A stretch of DNA of 64,000 bases from Novosphingobium ovatum (GTDB lineage: Bacteria; Pseudomonadota; Alphaproteobacteria; Sphingomonadales; Sphingomonadaceae): assembly GCF_009909235.1 (NCBI RefSeq), contig NZ_JAAAPO010000003.1:1-64000 (forward strand), in the 5' to 3' direction. The notes below the pieces were generated by a model. It saw only the letters and a program-made list of their open reading frames with translations, was not told the origin of the DNA and made no database searches. This document shows positions 1 through 7,680 of the stretch, in pieces (the stretch's first letter is position 1; the number at the start of each line of letters is the position of its first letter). The position numbers and the translations under genes are program-made.

Positions 1-1
1 C

Positions 2-133
2 GAACAGGGCGCCGCAGAAGGCGCCCCCTTCATCGCCCGCCACATCATCCAGACCACCACCCACGCCTTCGACGACTTCGCCCAAGGCGGCGCTGATCGC
101 GAACTCAACAAGAAGATCATGGGGATCGCCTGA
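2..133 (+). CDS. C-terminal fragment of an unidentified protein
   Basis: An open frame enters from the left edge and stops with TGA at 131-133, giving the last 43 residues of a protein. The fragment ends in ELNKKIMGIA and contains the stretch FIARHIIQTTTHAFDDFA. I do not recognise the family from so short a tail. The frame is believable because a strong intrinsic terminator begins only a few bases after the stop codon. Confidence 0.6.
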   Translation, partial: EQGAAEGAPFIARHIIQTTTHAFDDFAQGGADRELNKKIMGIA

Positions 134-136
134 ACG

Positions 137-175
137 AAAAAAGGGCGAACGGCACACCACCGTTCGCCCTTTTTT
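137..175 (+). terminator. Rho-independent terminator
   Basis: The arms at 137-152 and 160-175 are perfectly complementary over 16 bp (six A:T pairs plus GGGCGAACGG with CCGTTCGCCC) around a 7-base loop. The right arm ends in six T. It sits directly after the stop of the partial gene at the left edge. The A-run on the other arm means it could also work on the minus strand. Confidence 0.9.
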
Positions 176-406
176 GCGTGAGTGCAGGTGTTTACGCGGC
201 CATTGCCAATGCCTTGGTCGCGCGCATGCGCCCGGCTTGGCCTGACGAACGTGGCGTGGCACGACTCTCCCTTGGGCCTGTGTTACCGGACAGGCGTCAA
301 TTGGAATTGAAAATCGCATAACTATTCTTCCACGCCAAGGGGCATCCGCCGCTTGACCGTGTTTAAAATTGTAATCATACTTCTTATCATGCGAAGGGAT
401 CGAGCG

Positions 407-916
407 ATGCAAATGAAACGGCCTTGCGCCATGCTGGGCGCCGCGCTGCTGGCGTTGCTGGGTGGGCTGACCACGGCCGGCGCGCAGGTGATTGATCAGC
501 CGGTATTGTCGCAGCAATTGCGGCTGGACATCGCCATCGCCGCGCAAAAGGCGTGCGCCGCCAATGGGTTCAACGTCGCGGTGATGGTGGTGGATGCCAA
601 TGCCACGCCGCGCCTGTTGCTGGGCGGGGACGGCTTGGCCCCGATCGAGATCGAATCGGCCACGCGCAAGGCGCGCACGGCGGCCGGTATGGGCATGCCG
701 ACATCGGCGCTCCCGCCGATCATCCGTCAGGCGCCGGAATTTCTGGAGTTCCTGAAAGCCACGCAGCCGCAACTGATCCTGTTTGGCGGCGGCGTGCCGA
801 TCCGCATCCGGGGACAGTTGGTTGGCGCGATTGGCGTGGGCGGGGCGCCCCGCCCCGAAGCGGACGAGGCCTGCATCACCACCGCGCTGACCCAATTGGC
901 GCCGCGCCTGAAATGA
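407..916 (+). CDS. GlcG/HbpS-like (DUF336) secreted protein
   Basis: A 169-residue protein with an N-terminal signal peptide: a basic start, a hydrophobic stretch, then a likely cleavage after TTAGA. The mature part has the glycine-rich alpha/beta pattern of the GlcG/HbpS (DUF336) family, including an AVMVVDANATPRLLL segment near residue 60 and LFGGGVPIRIRGQLVGAIGVGG near the end. Members bind heme or small ligands or are accessory to oxidation clusters, and their precise role is usually unknown. The start is placed at 407 because GAAGGG lies 9 bases upstream. An in-frame ATG further upstream would spoil the signal peptide. It overlaps the next gene by 4 bp (ATGA). Confidence 0.8.
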   Translation: MQMKRPCAMLGAALLALLGGLTTAGAQVIDQPVLSQQLRLDIAIAAQKACAANGFNVAVMVVDANATPRLLLGGDGLAPIEIESATRKARTAAGMGMPTSALPPIIRQAPEFLEFLKATQPQLILFGGGVPIRIRGQLVGAIGVGGAPRPEADEACITTALTQLAPRLK

Positions 917-1296
917 GCGCGCGGACGGTCCTGACATGGCTGCTTGCGCTGCTACTGGCGGCGTTCTTTGCCTTTGTCGGCTGGAACAAGGCCTTCGCGC
1001 TGCTGGCTGATCTGGCGCGTTACCATGCCTGGACCGTCTTTGTGTCCGAACCCTTGGGACGGGCGGTGGGCTGGTCGGAAATCGCCTGCGCCACCGGGTT
1101 GCTGATGCTGGGCTGGCGGCCGGGCTGGGCGCGGGCGGCCGCGGTGGTGCTGATCGTCAATCAGGCGGTCGCGGCATGGGTTCACCTGATCCATGCGCAA
1201 ACCGCCGCGCTGCCGCAAAACGCTGTGCTGATCGCGCTGTTGGCGCTGTTGGCCGCGCTGATGCCCCGGCTCGCCGCTGTGCCGTGCCGCCCATAA
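913..1296 (+). CDS. DoxX-like small membrane protein
   Basis: A 127-residue, very hydrophobic protein with four predicted membrane segments (roughly residues 6-24, 45-70, 72-95 and 100-120). It resembles DoxX/DoxD-type or DUF4345-type quinone-associated membrane proteins, for example in the FVGWNKAFALL stretch after the first helix and the GWSEIACATGLLMLG stretch in the middle. The start codon overlaps the stop of the GlcG-like gene (ATGA at 913-916), so the two are almost certainly translated together. The family assignment rests on size, topology and pattern only. Confidence 0.65.
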   Translation: MSARTVLTWLLALLLAAFFAFVGWNKAFALLADLARYHAWTVFVSEPLGRAVGWSEIACATGLLMLGWRPGWARAAAVVLIVNQAVAAWVHLIHAQTAALPQNAVLIALLALLAALMPRLAAVPCRP

Positions 1297-1324
1297 TCCA
1301 TAAAACCCAAGGAGGAGAGGACAC

Positions 1325-2188
1325 ATGATCACCCATACCCGCCTGCGCTGGCTGAGCGCTCCGTTGCTGGCGCTGGCCGCCAATGCCGCGCTGGCCGCGC
1401 CCGCAGCAGCGCCCGCGCCCGCGCCCGACACCAGCGCGGCGCAGATCGCCGCCCTGCAGGCAGAGGTCGGCCAGTTGCGCCAGATGGCCGCCAACAGCCA
1501 GGACCGCGCTGCGGTTGAGAACCTGTTCTCGCGCTATATGTATCTGCACAACGCGTTTCAGGACACGCAGATCATCCCGCTGTGGGCCAAGAAGGGCACC
1601 CCCGGCGTGCGCTCGCAATACAGCAATCTGGGCGTGTACACCGATTGGGACAAGATCATCTCCTACCATCAGGGCCGCCCGACCCCGGTGGGCAAGCTGG
1701 TGTTCCATTATGTCACCACGCCCCTGATCGAGATTGCCGGGGATGGGCAGACGGCCAAGGGGCTGTGGATCGTCAACGGGCTGGAATCGGGTCTGATGGC
1801 GCCCGAAATCGCCGCCAAACTGCCCGCGTGGATGTTCGAAAAGACGATGGTCAACGGCAAGAAGGTGTGGATGCACAACGTCTACATCAAATATGGCATC
1901 GACTTTATCAAACAGGATGGCGAATGGAAAATCTGGCATTTCCATTGCTTTGAGGTTGCCCGCGCGCCCTATGGCATGGGCTGGATCCCCTTTGCCGCCG
2001 CAGCCCAGGATGACGCCTTCAACGTCGATCTGATGTATATCGGCGAAGACGGCAAGCCGGTGATGATGCCCAAGACCGATGGCCCCGCCACGGTGCTGTC
2101 GGGCACCTATCGCACCGATGCGCCCCAGCGGCTGGACGCGCGCCCGCCAGTGCCGTTCCGCACGTTCAGCGAGACGTTTGAATATTGA
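1325..2188 (+). CDS. SnoaL/NTF2-like secreted protein
   Basis: A 287-residue protein with a signal peptide, an Ala/Pro-rich linker, a short coiled coil (about residues 35-60) and an NTF2-like/SnoaL_4 domain (about 60-215). That fold is seen in the early helix AAVENLFSRYMYLHN, a central sheet with VFHYVTTPLIEI, and the WKIWHFHCFE strand. The family includes isomerases, hydratases and dehydratases acting on ring-shaped small molecules. No substrate can be read from the sequence. A very strong ribosome binding site (AAGGAGGAGAGG, 1309-1320) precedes the ATG. The same purine-rich leader occurs before the ThuA-like gene at 4043, which suggests related expression. Confidence 0.75.
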   Translation: MITHTRLRWLSAPLLALAANAALAAPAAAPAPAPDTSAAQIAALQAEVGQLRQMAANSQDRAAVENLFSRYMYLHNAFQDTQIIPLWAKKGTPGVRSQYSNLGVYTDWDKIISYHQGRPTPVGKLVFHYVTTPLIEIAGDGQTAKGLWIVNGLESGLMAPEIAAKLPAWMFEKTMVNGKKVWMHNVYIKYGIDFIKQDGEWKIWHFHCFEVARAPYGMGWIPFAAAAQDDAFNVDLMYIGEDGKPVMMPKTDGPATVLSGTYRTDAPQRLDARPPVPFRTFSETFEY

Positions 2189-2242
2189 TGTCCCGCGCCC
2201 GGTTCCGCGCGGGCCGGGCGCCCTTCTGTTTGGAGATTGTGC

Positions 2243-3013
2243 ATGTCCTTCGAATTGTCCGTCAACCTTGAATATATGTTCCACGAGGCGGGCGAGCGTC
2301 TGGAAGACCGCATGGCGGCCGCTGCCGCTGCCGGGTTCACCAAGGTCGAGATTTTCACCACCGGCAACCGCGATGTGCCCTCGCTCAAGGCGGCGCTGGG
2401 CGCGAGCGGGTGTCAGCTGATCTCGGTCGTGACCGATCCGCGCCACCGTTTGATCGAGCGCGACACGCATGAGGCCTTCCGCGAGATGTTCCGCATTGCC
2501 GCGCAGGAGGCGGTGGAGCTGGGCTGCCGCAATCTGGTGGTGCCCTCGGGCCCGGCGGTGCCCTATATGCGCCGCCCGATGCAGTTGGAGATCGTCGCCG
2601 AGGCCATGGCCAGCCTGTTGCCCATCGCCGAGGAACTGGACGTCACCATCCTGCTGGAGCCGGTCAACACCCGCCACGACCACCCCGGCGTGCTGTTCAG
2701 CATGACCGAAGACGCGGTGAAGGTGGCCGAGATGGTCAATTCGCCGCGCGTGCGTTTGCTGTATGACATGTACCATTCGATCACCGAGGGCGAGGACCCC
2801 ACCGTGATCCTGCCCGCCGTGGCGCAATGGCTGGGCCATGTGCAGATCGCCGACGCGCCGGGCCGGGGGGAGCCGGGCAGCGCCAAGGTCGATTGGCCCG
2901 CGATGCTGCGCCTGATCGCCAGCGTGGGCTATACCGGCCCCATCGGTATCGAATGCAGCCCGACCCGCCCCACGGCCGAAGCGTTGGCCTATATCCAGCA
3001 GCTTTGCGCCTGA
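2243..3013 (+). CDS. Hydroxypyruvate isomerase-like TIM-barrel protein
   Basis: A 256-residue cytoplasmic TIM barrel of the Hyi/xylose-isomerase-like AP endonuclease family. The two catalytic glutamates of the family are visible as E139 (ILLEPVN) and E237 (IGIEC). The metal ligand region is D175-H178 (YDMYH) with H199 after it. Members interconvert hydroxypyruvate and tartronate semialdehyde, epimerise keto-sugars, or act on 3-keto-glycosides. The ATG at 2243 is preferred over the in-frame TTG at 2237 because GGAGA lies 7 bases upstream of it. It faces the ThuA-like gene tail to tail, separated by a strong terminator. The neighbouring GMC dehydrogenase genes make a keto-sugar substrate plausible. 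Confidence 0.8.
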   Translation: MSFELSVNLEYMFHEAGERLEDRMAAAAAAGFTKVEIFTTGNRDVPSLKAALGASGCQLISVVTDPRHRLIERDTHEAFREMFRIAAQEAVELGCRNLVVPSGPAVPYMRRPMQLEIVAEAMASLLPIAEELDVTILLEPVNTRHDHPGVLFSMTEDAVKVAEMVNSPRVRLLYDMYHSITEGEDPTVILPAVAQWLGHVQIADAPGRGEPGSAKVDWPAMLRLIASVGYTGPIGIECSPTRPTAEALAYIQQLCA

Positions 3014-3036
3014 ACGCGCTATCGGCGCAAAAGAAT

Positions 3037-3070
3037 GGGGGCGGTGCCGCTGTGGCGCCGCCCCCTTTTT
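3037..3070 (+). terminator. Rho-independent terminator
   Basis: A 12-bp stem (3037-3048 with 3054-3065, one G:T pair) closes a 5-base loop and is followed by five T at 3066-3070. It ends transcription of the gene stopping at 3013. It lies just before the tail of the minus-strand ThuA-like gene at 3090. Confidence 0.85.
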
Positions 3071-3089
3071 GTTGGCCCGGTGGCGCGGC

Positions 3090-4043
3090 TTAGCGCTTGC
3101 CGTCGTCGCGCGCCTCGTCCGGGATGGGCAGCGTTACCTTGCCGGTGGCGGCCCATTCGGTGCCGCGCATGATCAGCGATTGCAGGCCGGGGAAGTGCAG
3201 CGATACCTCGTCATGGCCCACCGTGATGGCAAAGACGCGGCCCTTGCCATAATCGGCGGTCCACAATTGCGGGTGGTCAGCATCGATGCCCTTCATCGCC
3301 TTCAGCTTGTCCGGGGCATAGGCGGCCGGATCATACTTGTTGCTCATCAGCTTGGGCGCGTAATCGGCCGAGGCATCGCGCGCCGTCGCCAGCACATGGA
3401 TATGCGCATCGGGATCCATGCGCATGTTGGTGTACATGTCATCGTTGTAAGTCCAGATCACCTCGCGCAGGCCAGCGGTGATCGGATGGGTGCGGTCCAC
3501 CAGACGGATCGGGAAAGACCCCGGCGGCGCGCGGCGGCTTTCGCCCGGAATCATCACCGCGCCCACCAGTTTGCGATATTCGGGAATGTCGCGGCCCCAG
3601 GTGAACGACGAGTGATAGGCCACCAGCCCGCCGCCTTCGCGCACATATTGGTACAGCGCCTGAAACGCGGCGTCTGACCAGACGTGCTGTGTCGGGTCGG
3701 CATAGTTCCACCGGCTGGAATAGTTCAACAACACCACGTCATAGCTTTTGAGCGTCGCCAGATCACCGTGGTCGAAATCCTCGGTGACGCGCACGTCAAA
3801 GCGGCCGGTGTCCTGCATCATGGTGCGCAGCATGTTGTTCACGCCGGTCCAGTCATGCTCATAGCTGTTCTGGCCCGAGATGATCAGCACCCGCACCCGC
3901 TTTTCCGCCGGGTTCACCGGGATGCCCACGCGCTGCACCGTTTCGGGCGGGCGATAGTTGATGGTGACGATGGGCTGGGCGATCACCGCGGTGGCTACCG
4001 CCGCCGTGCCTATGGCCAAAGCGGCCTTGATCCATGTTGTCAT
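3090..4043 (-). CDS. ThuA domain-containing exported protein
   Basis: A 317-residue protein with an N-terminal signal peptide followed by a ThuA-like glutamine-amidotransferase-fold domain. Visible family features are RVLIISGQNSYEHDW near residue 53, YDVVLLNYS, GGGLVAYHSSFTWG, HPITAGL and GRVFAITVGHD near the end. ThuA proteins function in keto-sugar metabolism (trehalose utilisation in rhizobia) and often accompany dehydrogenases and TIM-barrel isomerases. The start at 4043 is chosen over an upstream ATG because GAGGAGAGGAC sits just before it and a signal peptide begins there. It is transcribed divergently from the TonB-dependent receptor. Confidence 0.85.
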   Translation of the reverse strand: MTTWIKAALAIGTAAVATAVIAQPIVTINYRPPETVQRVGIPVNPAEKRVRVLIISGQNSYEHDWTGVNNMLRTMMQDTGRFDVRVTEDFDHGDLATLKSYDVVLLNYSSRWNYADPTQHVWSDAAFQALYQYVREGGGLVAYHSSFTWGRDIPEYRKLVGAVMIPGESRRAPPGSFPIRLVDRTHPITAGLREVIWTYNDDMYTNMRMDPDAHIHVLATARDASADYAPKLMSNKYDPAAYAPDKLKAMKGIDADHPQLWTADYGKGRVFAITVGHDEVSLHFPGLQSLIMRGTEWAATGKVTLPIPDEARDDGKR

Positions 4044-4566
4044 GTCGTCCTCTCCTCTTTGTGGGTTCTGTGTGGCCCGCGCAGGTGGTGCGTGGCGGTC
4101 AAGCGTGGGGGCGGGGCCGGCCGGGCGCGATTCCCGTGACATTCTTGTCACGCAGGCATGGTGGCCAGGGCCGGGGATGGCTGGTGCCCGCGCGCGCCAC
4201 CTGATCGAAGGGCGTGAATATTTTGGCTATAAAACAATGGCCTGACCGCATCGCTCTCTCCGTTCCCGCGCCCCGATTGCTGTTTTCGTCGGAAGGGGCT
4301 TGTCATTATTGGAACGCGAATTATCGTTACAGAACGTTCGGCGGCTTGGCAACAGGCTTGGCGAACAAAGTGTCTGGAGGGGCGCCGTCCACGAGGGGCG
4401 GTCGGGCAGGGCGATGCACAGCGGCCACAGCGGCGCGAATTGTCCTGCTCTGTCATCGTAATCAGAATGATGGTTCTTGACAGGCGCTGGCGCCTATCTA
4501 GAGTTAGCAATCTAATTTCAGATTCCGGCCCGCAAGCGGCCGAAGTGAAATCAGGGAGAGTTGTCA
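4044..4566. other. Long intergenic region with divergent promoters
   Basis: About 520 bases separate the divergent ThuA-like and TonB-receptor genes. I see no credible gene here. It holds a candidate sigma-70 promoter for the receptor (4477-4504) with an inverted repeat inside its spacer. A second short inverted repeat, AATCT-N6-AGATT, lies in the leader at about 4511-4526. The rest is unassigned and should also contain the promoter for the ThuA-like gene. Confidence 0.6.
4477..4504 (+). promoter_or_regulatory. Candidate sigma-70 promoter with operator-like dyad
   Basis: A perfect -35 hexamer TTGACA at 4477-4482 and a 4-of-6 -10 element TAGAGT at 4499-4504 are separated by 16 bases. The spacer contains the perfect inverted repeat AGGCGC TG GCGCCT (4482-4495), placed where a repressor would block RNA polymerase. 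The receptor gene starts about 62 bases downstream of the -10 element. Assignment is by consensus match only. Confidence 0.5.
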
Positions 4567-6855
4567 GTGAAGAAATCCAGCTACATCAGTGCCTTGTTCG
4601 TTAGCGCTTGCTGCGTTGCGGCGACGGCGCCGGCCTTTGCGCAGGCCGCGCCCGATTCCGAGATCAAGGAGATCATCGTCACCGCGCAGAACCGCAAGGA
4701 AAACGTCCAGAACGTGCCGATCGCCATCTCGGTGGTCTCGGGCGAGGCGCTCAAGTCGCGCGGCGTGACCGATTTTACCTCGGTGCAAAAGGTGTCGCCC
4801 GCGCTGCAGATCACCAGTGACACCAACAACACCCGCGTCACCGTGCGCGGCATCGGCTCGCTGACCAACAACGAGGCGCAGGATCAGTCGATCGCGGTCA
4901 ATATTGACGGCGAATATCTGAATCGCCCGACCATCCTGAACGCCGCCATCTTTGACCTTGACCGGGTCGAGGTGCTGCGTGGCCCGCAAGGCACGCTGTA
5001 TGGCCGCAACTCGACCGGCGGCGCGGTGAATTTCATCACGCGCAAGCCGGGTGAGCGCAACGCGTTCAACGGCTCGGTGTCCTATGGCAATTTCAATGCC
5101 CTGCATCTGGAGGCCGGGGCGGATCTGGTGCTGGGCGAAGCTGGCGCGATCCGCGTTGCGGGCTTCTTTCGTCAGCATGATGGCTATAGCTATCACGCCA
5201 ACACGCCCTTCAGCCCTTCGGCCGCCTTTGTGCCCAGCACCAGCAACCGTTCGGACGATGATCACACCGGCGGCGTGCGCATCAGCATGCGCCTCAAGCC
5301 CGTCGCTGGCCTGACGATCGACGGTTCGGTCGAACATGTCGAGCAGGACGTGATCCCCGCGGCCCAGATGTGGACCGACATGACGGGCGCGGCCTATAAC
5401 CCCGGCACCAGCACCACCACCTGCGGCAATGGCTGGACCGTGGCGGGCACCACCGTGGGCGGCGTGCAGTGCGTGCCTTCGAATATCAACGTCCAGGCCG
5501 GGCGCGACCGTTCGACCTTCAACTCGCCGCTGATCGGCGTGGGCAGCCTGCACCAGATCTCGACCGCGCTGCGCGCGCGCGTCGCCTATGATCTGGGCTT
5601 TGCCACGCTGACCTATACCGGCGGCTATCGCTCGACCAAGAACACCGGGGGCAACGCGCTCTCGCCCGCGTTCTTCTTCACCAACTATGGCGGCCGGGTA
5701 AAGACGCAGAGCCACGAATTGCGCCTGAACGGCACGATGGGCGGGGTGCAGTGGCAGACCGGCGTGTTCTATTTCTATGAAAAGCAGAACACCAATGGCG
5801 GCCTCTATTCGCCCTTCATCGGTGCGAATGGTTCCTATGTGAACTATTTCCGCCACCCCACCAACAGCAAGAGCCTGTCGGGCTTTGGCCAGGTCGAAGT
5901 GCCGCTGACCGACAAGCTGACCGCCGTTGTGGGTGCGCGCTACACGCAGGATGACCGCGATGCGGCCTTTACCAACTACGCGTTCGCCTTTGGCAGCGGC
6001 CCGATTGAACTGACCACGCAGCCCTCGACCACGACGCAGCTGGGTTATTCGGGCAGCAAGTTCACCTGGGCGGCCGGCCTGAACTACAAGCCGAACAGCG
6101 CCACGATGATCTATGCCAAGGTGTCGACCGGCTACAAGGCGGGTGGTTTTGACGGCGCGGGCACCAATTTCCGCGCCGAAACGAACACCGCCTATGAAGG
6201 CGGCGTCAAGCTGAAGCTGGGTCAGCACATCCTGAACTTTGCCGGGTTCTATTACGACTACAAGGACCTGCAGAACGACGTGCTGTTGAACCCGGCGATC
6301 GGGGCGCAGACCTTTAATGCCGGCAAGGCGCGGATCTATGGTCTGGAAATCGATTCGACGCTGCGCATCACCCCCAACGACACGCTGACCACCAGCATCA
6401 ACCTGCTGCATGCCAAGTATGTCGATTTCACCGCCAGCATCGCCTCGTACAACATCGGTACGGCCCCGACCTCGCCGCTGACCGCCAATCTGGCTGGCAA
6501 CCGCCTGCCGCAGACGCCCAATTTCGTGATCACGCTGGGCTATGACCACGTGTTCCGTCTGGGAGGCGCGGGCACGCTGACCTTCTCGGCGTTCACCCGG
6601 TACAAGGGCAACTACTACCTCGACTTCTACAACTATGCCTCGGCGCGTCAGGGTGAGCGTACCCAGACCGACCTGAGCCTGGAGTACAAGCCGGCGAACA
6701 AGCGCTACAGCGTGCAGGCGTTCGTGCGCAACCTCGAGGACTATCGCTCGATGGCCTATGCCGGGAACACCGTCGTTCCGGGCGTGGCCAATATCTACAA
6801 CTTCCAGTTTGCCGCGCCGCGGACCTATGGTGTGCGTCTGGGCGTTGATTTCTGA
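4567..6855 (+). CDS. TonB-dependent outer-membrane receptor
   Basis: A 762-residue receptor with a signal peptide (cleavage near APAFA-QA), a TonB box (EIIVTAQ), an N-terminal plug (about residues 45-165, with VTVRGIGS and VEVLRGPQGTLYGRNSTGG) and a 22-strand barrel ending in GVDF with a terminal Phe. It imports a ligand across the outer membrane using TonB energy. The plug lacks the siderophore-type signature of the second receptor in this window, and the neighbouring sugar-oxidation genes suggest an organic substrate. GTG at 4567 is chosen because AGGGAG lies 8 bases upstream. A TTG at 4561 directly abuts that site and is less likely. Confidence 0.9.
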   Translation: MKKSSYISALFVSACCVAATAPAFAQAAPDSEIKEIIVTAQNRKENVQNVPIAISVVSGEALKSRGVTDFTSVQKVSPALQITSDTNNTRVTVRGIGSLTNNEAQDQSIAVNIDGEYLNRPTILNAAIFDLDRVEVLRGPQGTLYGRNSTGGAVNFITRKPGERNAFNGSVSYGNFNALHLEAGADLVLGEAGAIRVAGFFRQHDGYSYHANTPFSPSAAFVPSTSNRSDDDHTGGVRISMRLKPVAGLTIDGSVEHVEQDVIPAAQMWTDMTGAAYNPGTSTTTCGNGWTVAGTTVGGVQCVPSNINVQAGRDRSTFNSPLIGVGSLHQISTALRARVAYDLGFATLTYTGGYRSTKNTGGNALSPAFFFTNYGGRVKTQSHELRLNGTMGGVQWQTGVFYFYEKQNTNGGLYSPFIGANGSYVNYFRHPTNSKSLSGFGQVEVPLTDKLTAVVGARYTQDDRDAAFTNYAFAFGSGPIELTTQPSTTTQLGYSGSKFTWAAGLNYKPNSATMIYAKVSTGYKAGGFDGAGTNFRAETNTAYEGGVKLKLGQHILNFAGFYYDYKDLQNDVLLNPAIGAQTFNAGKARIYGLEIDSTLRITPNDTLTTSINLLHAKYVDFTASIASYNIGTAPTSPLTANLAGNRLPQTPNFVITLGYDHVFRLGGAGTLTFSAFTRYKGNYYLDFYNYASARQGERTQTDLSLEYKPANKRYSVQAFVRNLEDYRSMAYAGNTVVPGVANIYNFQFAAPRTYGVRLGVDF

Positions 6856-6861
6856 TGATTG

Positions 6862-6883
6862 GTCCCCGGTGAATGCCGGGGAT
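6862..6883 (+). other. Hairpin after the receptor gene, no T-run
   Basis: TCCCCGG and CCGGGGA form a 7-bp stem (extended by a G:T pair) with a 6-base loop, beginning 7 bases after the receptor stop codon. There is no T-run, so it may be an RNA 3'-end stabiliser or a weak terminator. Confidence 0.4.
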
Positions 6884-7020
6884 CATGGCCCGCCGCCGTG
6901 CGGACCAACCGACGGGGTGGGGGCGTGTCAGACCATGGCGCGCCCCTGCCTGTTGCATGACCAATACGCATACCGCGCCCCTGATCATCAGGGCGCACCA
7001 ACCGAATGGAGACCGCAGCA

Positions 7021-7647
7021 ATGACCGCAGCATCAAGCAAGGGCTGGAAACGGCGCGACTTTCTGGCAGGGGCGACCCTGTTGGCGGTGGCGGCCGCGAC
7101 GCCGGTGGATGCCGCGACCGTGCTGCGCAAGGGGGGCGATCGGCTGCCCACCCCCGCTATCCGCGCGCTGATGAAGGATGTTGCGCAATTGGTGATCCCG
7201 CGCACCAAAACGGCGGGCGCGGGCGATGTGGGCGCGGGCGATTTCGTCCTGCTGGCGCTGGCCCATGGGCTGGAGGGCGCACACCGCCCCCTGACCGGCG
7301 AGGCGGCCACCACCTATAAACTGTTCCTGCGCGCCGATGGCACGCTGCGCCATGCGGACTGGTTGCAGGCCGAATTGAACCGCCGGGCGGGCACGCGCTT
7401 TATCGCCCTGCCGCTGGCCAAACGCCGGGCCGTGCTGGTCGCGCTGGATACCGAGGCCTTTGCCGCCCGCGACCACCCGTGGAAGGCGATCAAGAACCTG
7501 ATCCTGACCGGCTATTACACCAGCGAGATCGGCGGCTCGAAGGAGCTGAACTATGAGCTTGTGCCCGGCCGTTTTGACCCAGACCTGCCGTTGAAACCCA
7601 CCGACCGCGCGTTTTCCAGCGACTGGTCCGCGGTCGATTTCGGCTGA
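7021..7647 (+). CDS. Gluconate 2-dehydrogenase subunit 3-like protein (Tat-exported)
   Basis: A 208-residue protein with a twin-arginine signal (KRRDFLAG at residues 9-16) and a gluconate_2-dh3 domain. Family features include the LVIPRTKTAGAGDVGAGDF segment around residue 58-76 and LILTGYYTSEIGGSKEL near residue 160. This is the small subunit of membrane-linked FAD dehydrogenases. It carries the catalytic GMC subunit through the Tat pathway, and that GMC gene follows 33 bases downstream. GGAGA at 7008-7012 supports the start at 7021. Such pairs oxidise sugars, for example gluconate or glucosides at C3, in the periplasm. I see no cytochrome c subunit next to it. Confidence 0.88.
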   Translation: MTAASSKGWKRRDFLAGATLLAVAAATPVDAATVLRKGGDRLPTPAIRALMKDVAQLVIPRTKTAGAGDVGAGDFVLLALAHGLEGAHRPLTGEAATTYKLFLRADGTLRHADWLQAELNRRAGTRFIALPLAKRRAVLVALDTEAFAARDHPWKAIKNLILTGYYTSEIGGSKELNYELVPGRFDPDLPLKPTDRAFSSDWSAVDFG

Positions 7648-7680
7648 TCCTCCCCACATTATCACGCACAGGAAATACCA

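Noticed and set aside
4564..6549. Long minus-strand open frame across the TonB receptor gene
   Set aside because: It is a GC-rich shadow frame rich in Arg, His and Gly with no recognisable domain, and the plus strand clearly encodes a complete receptor.
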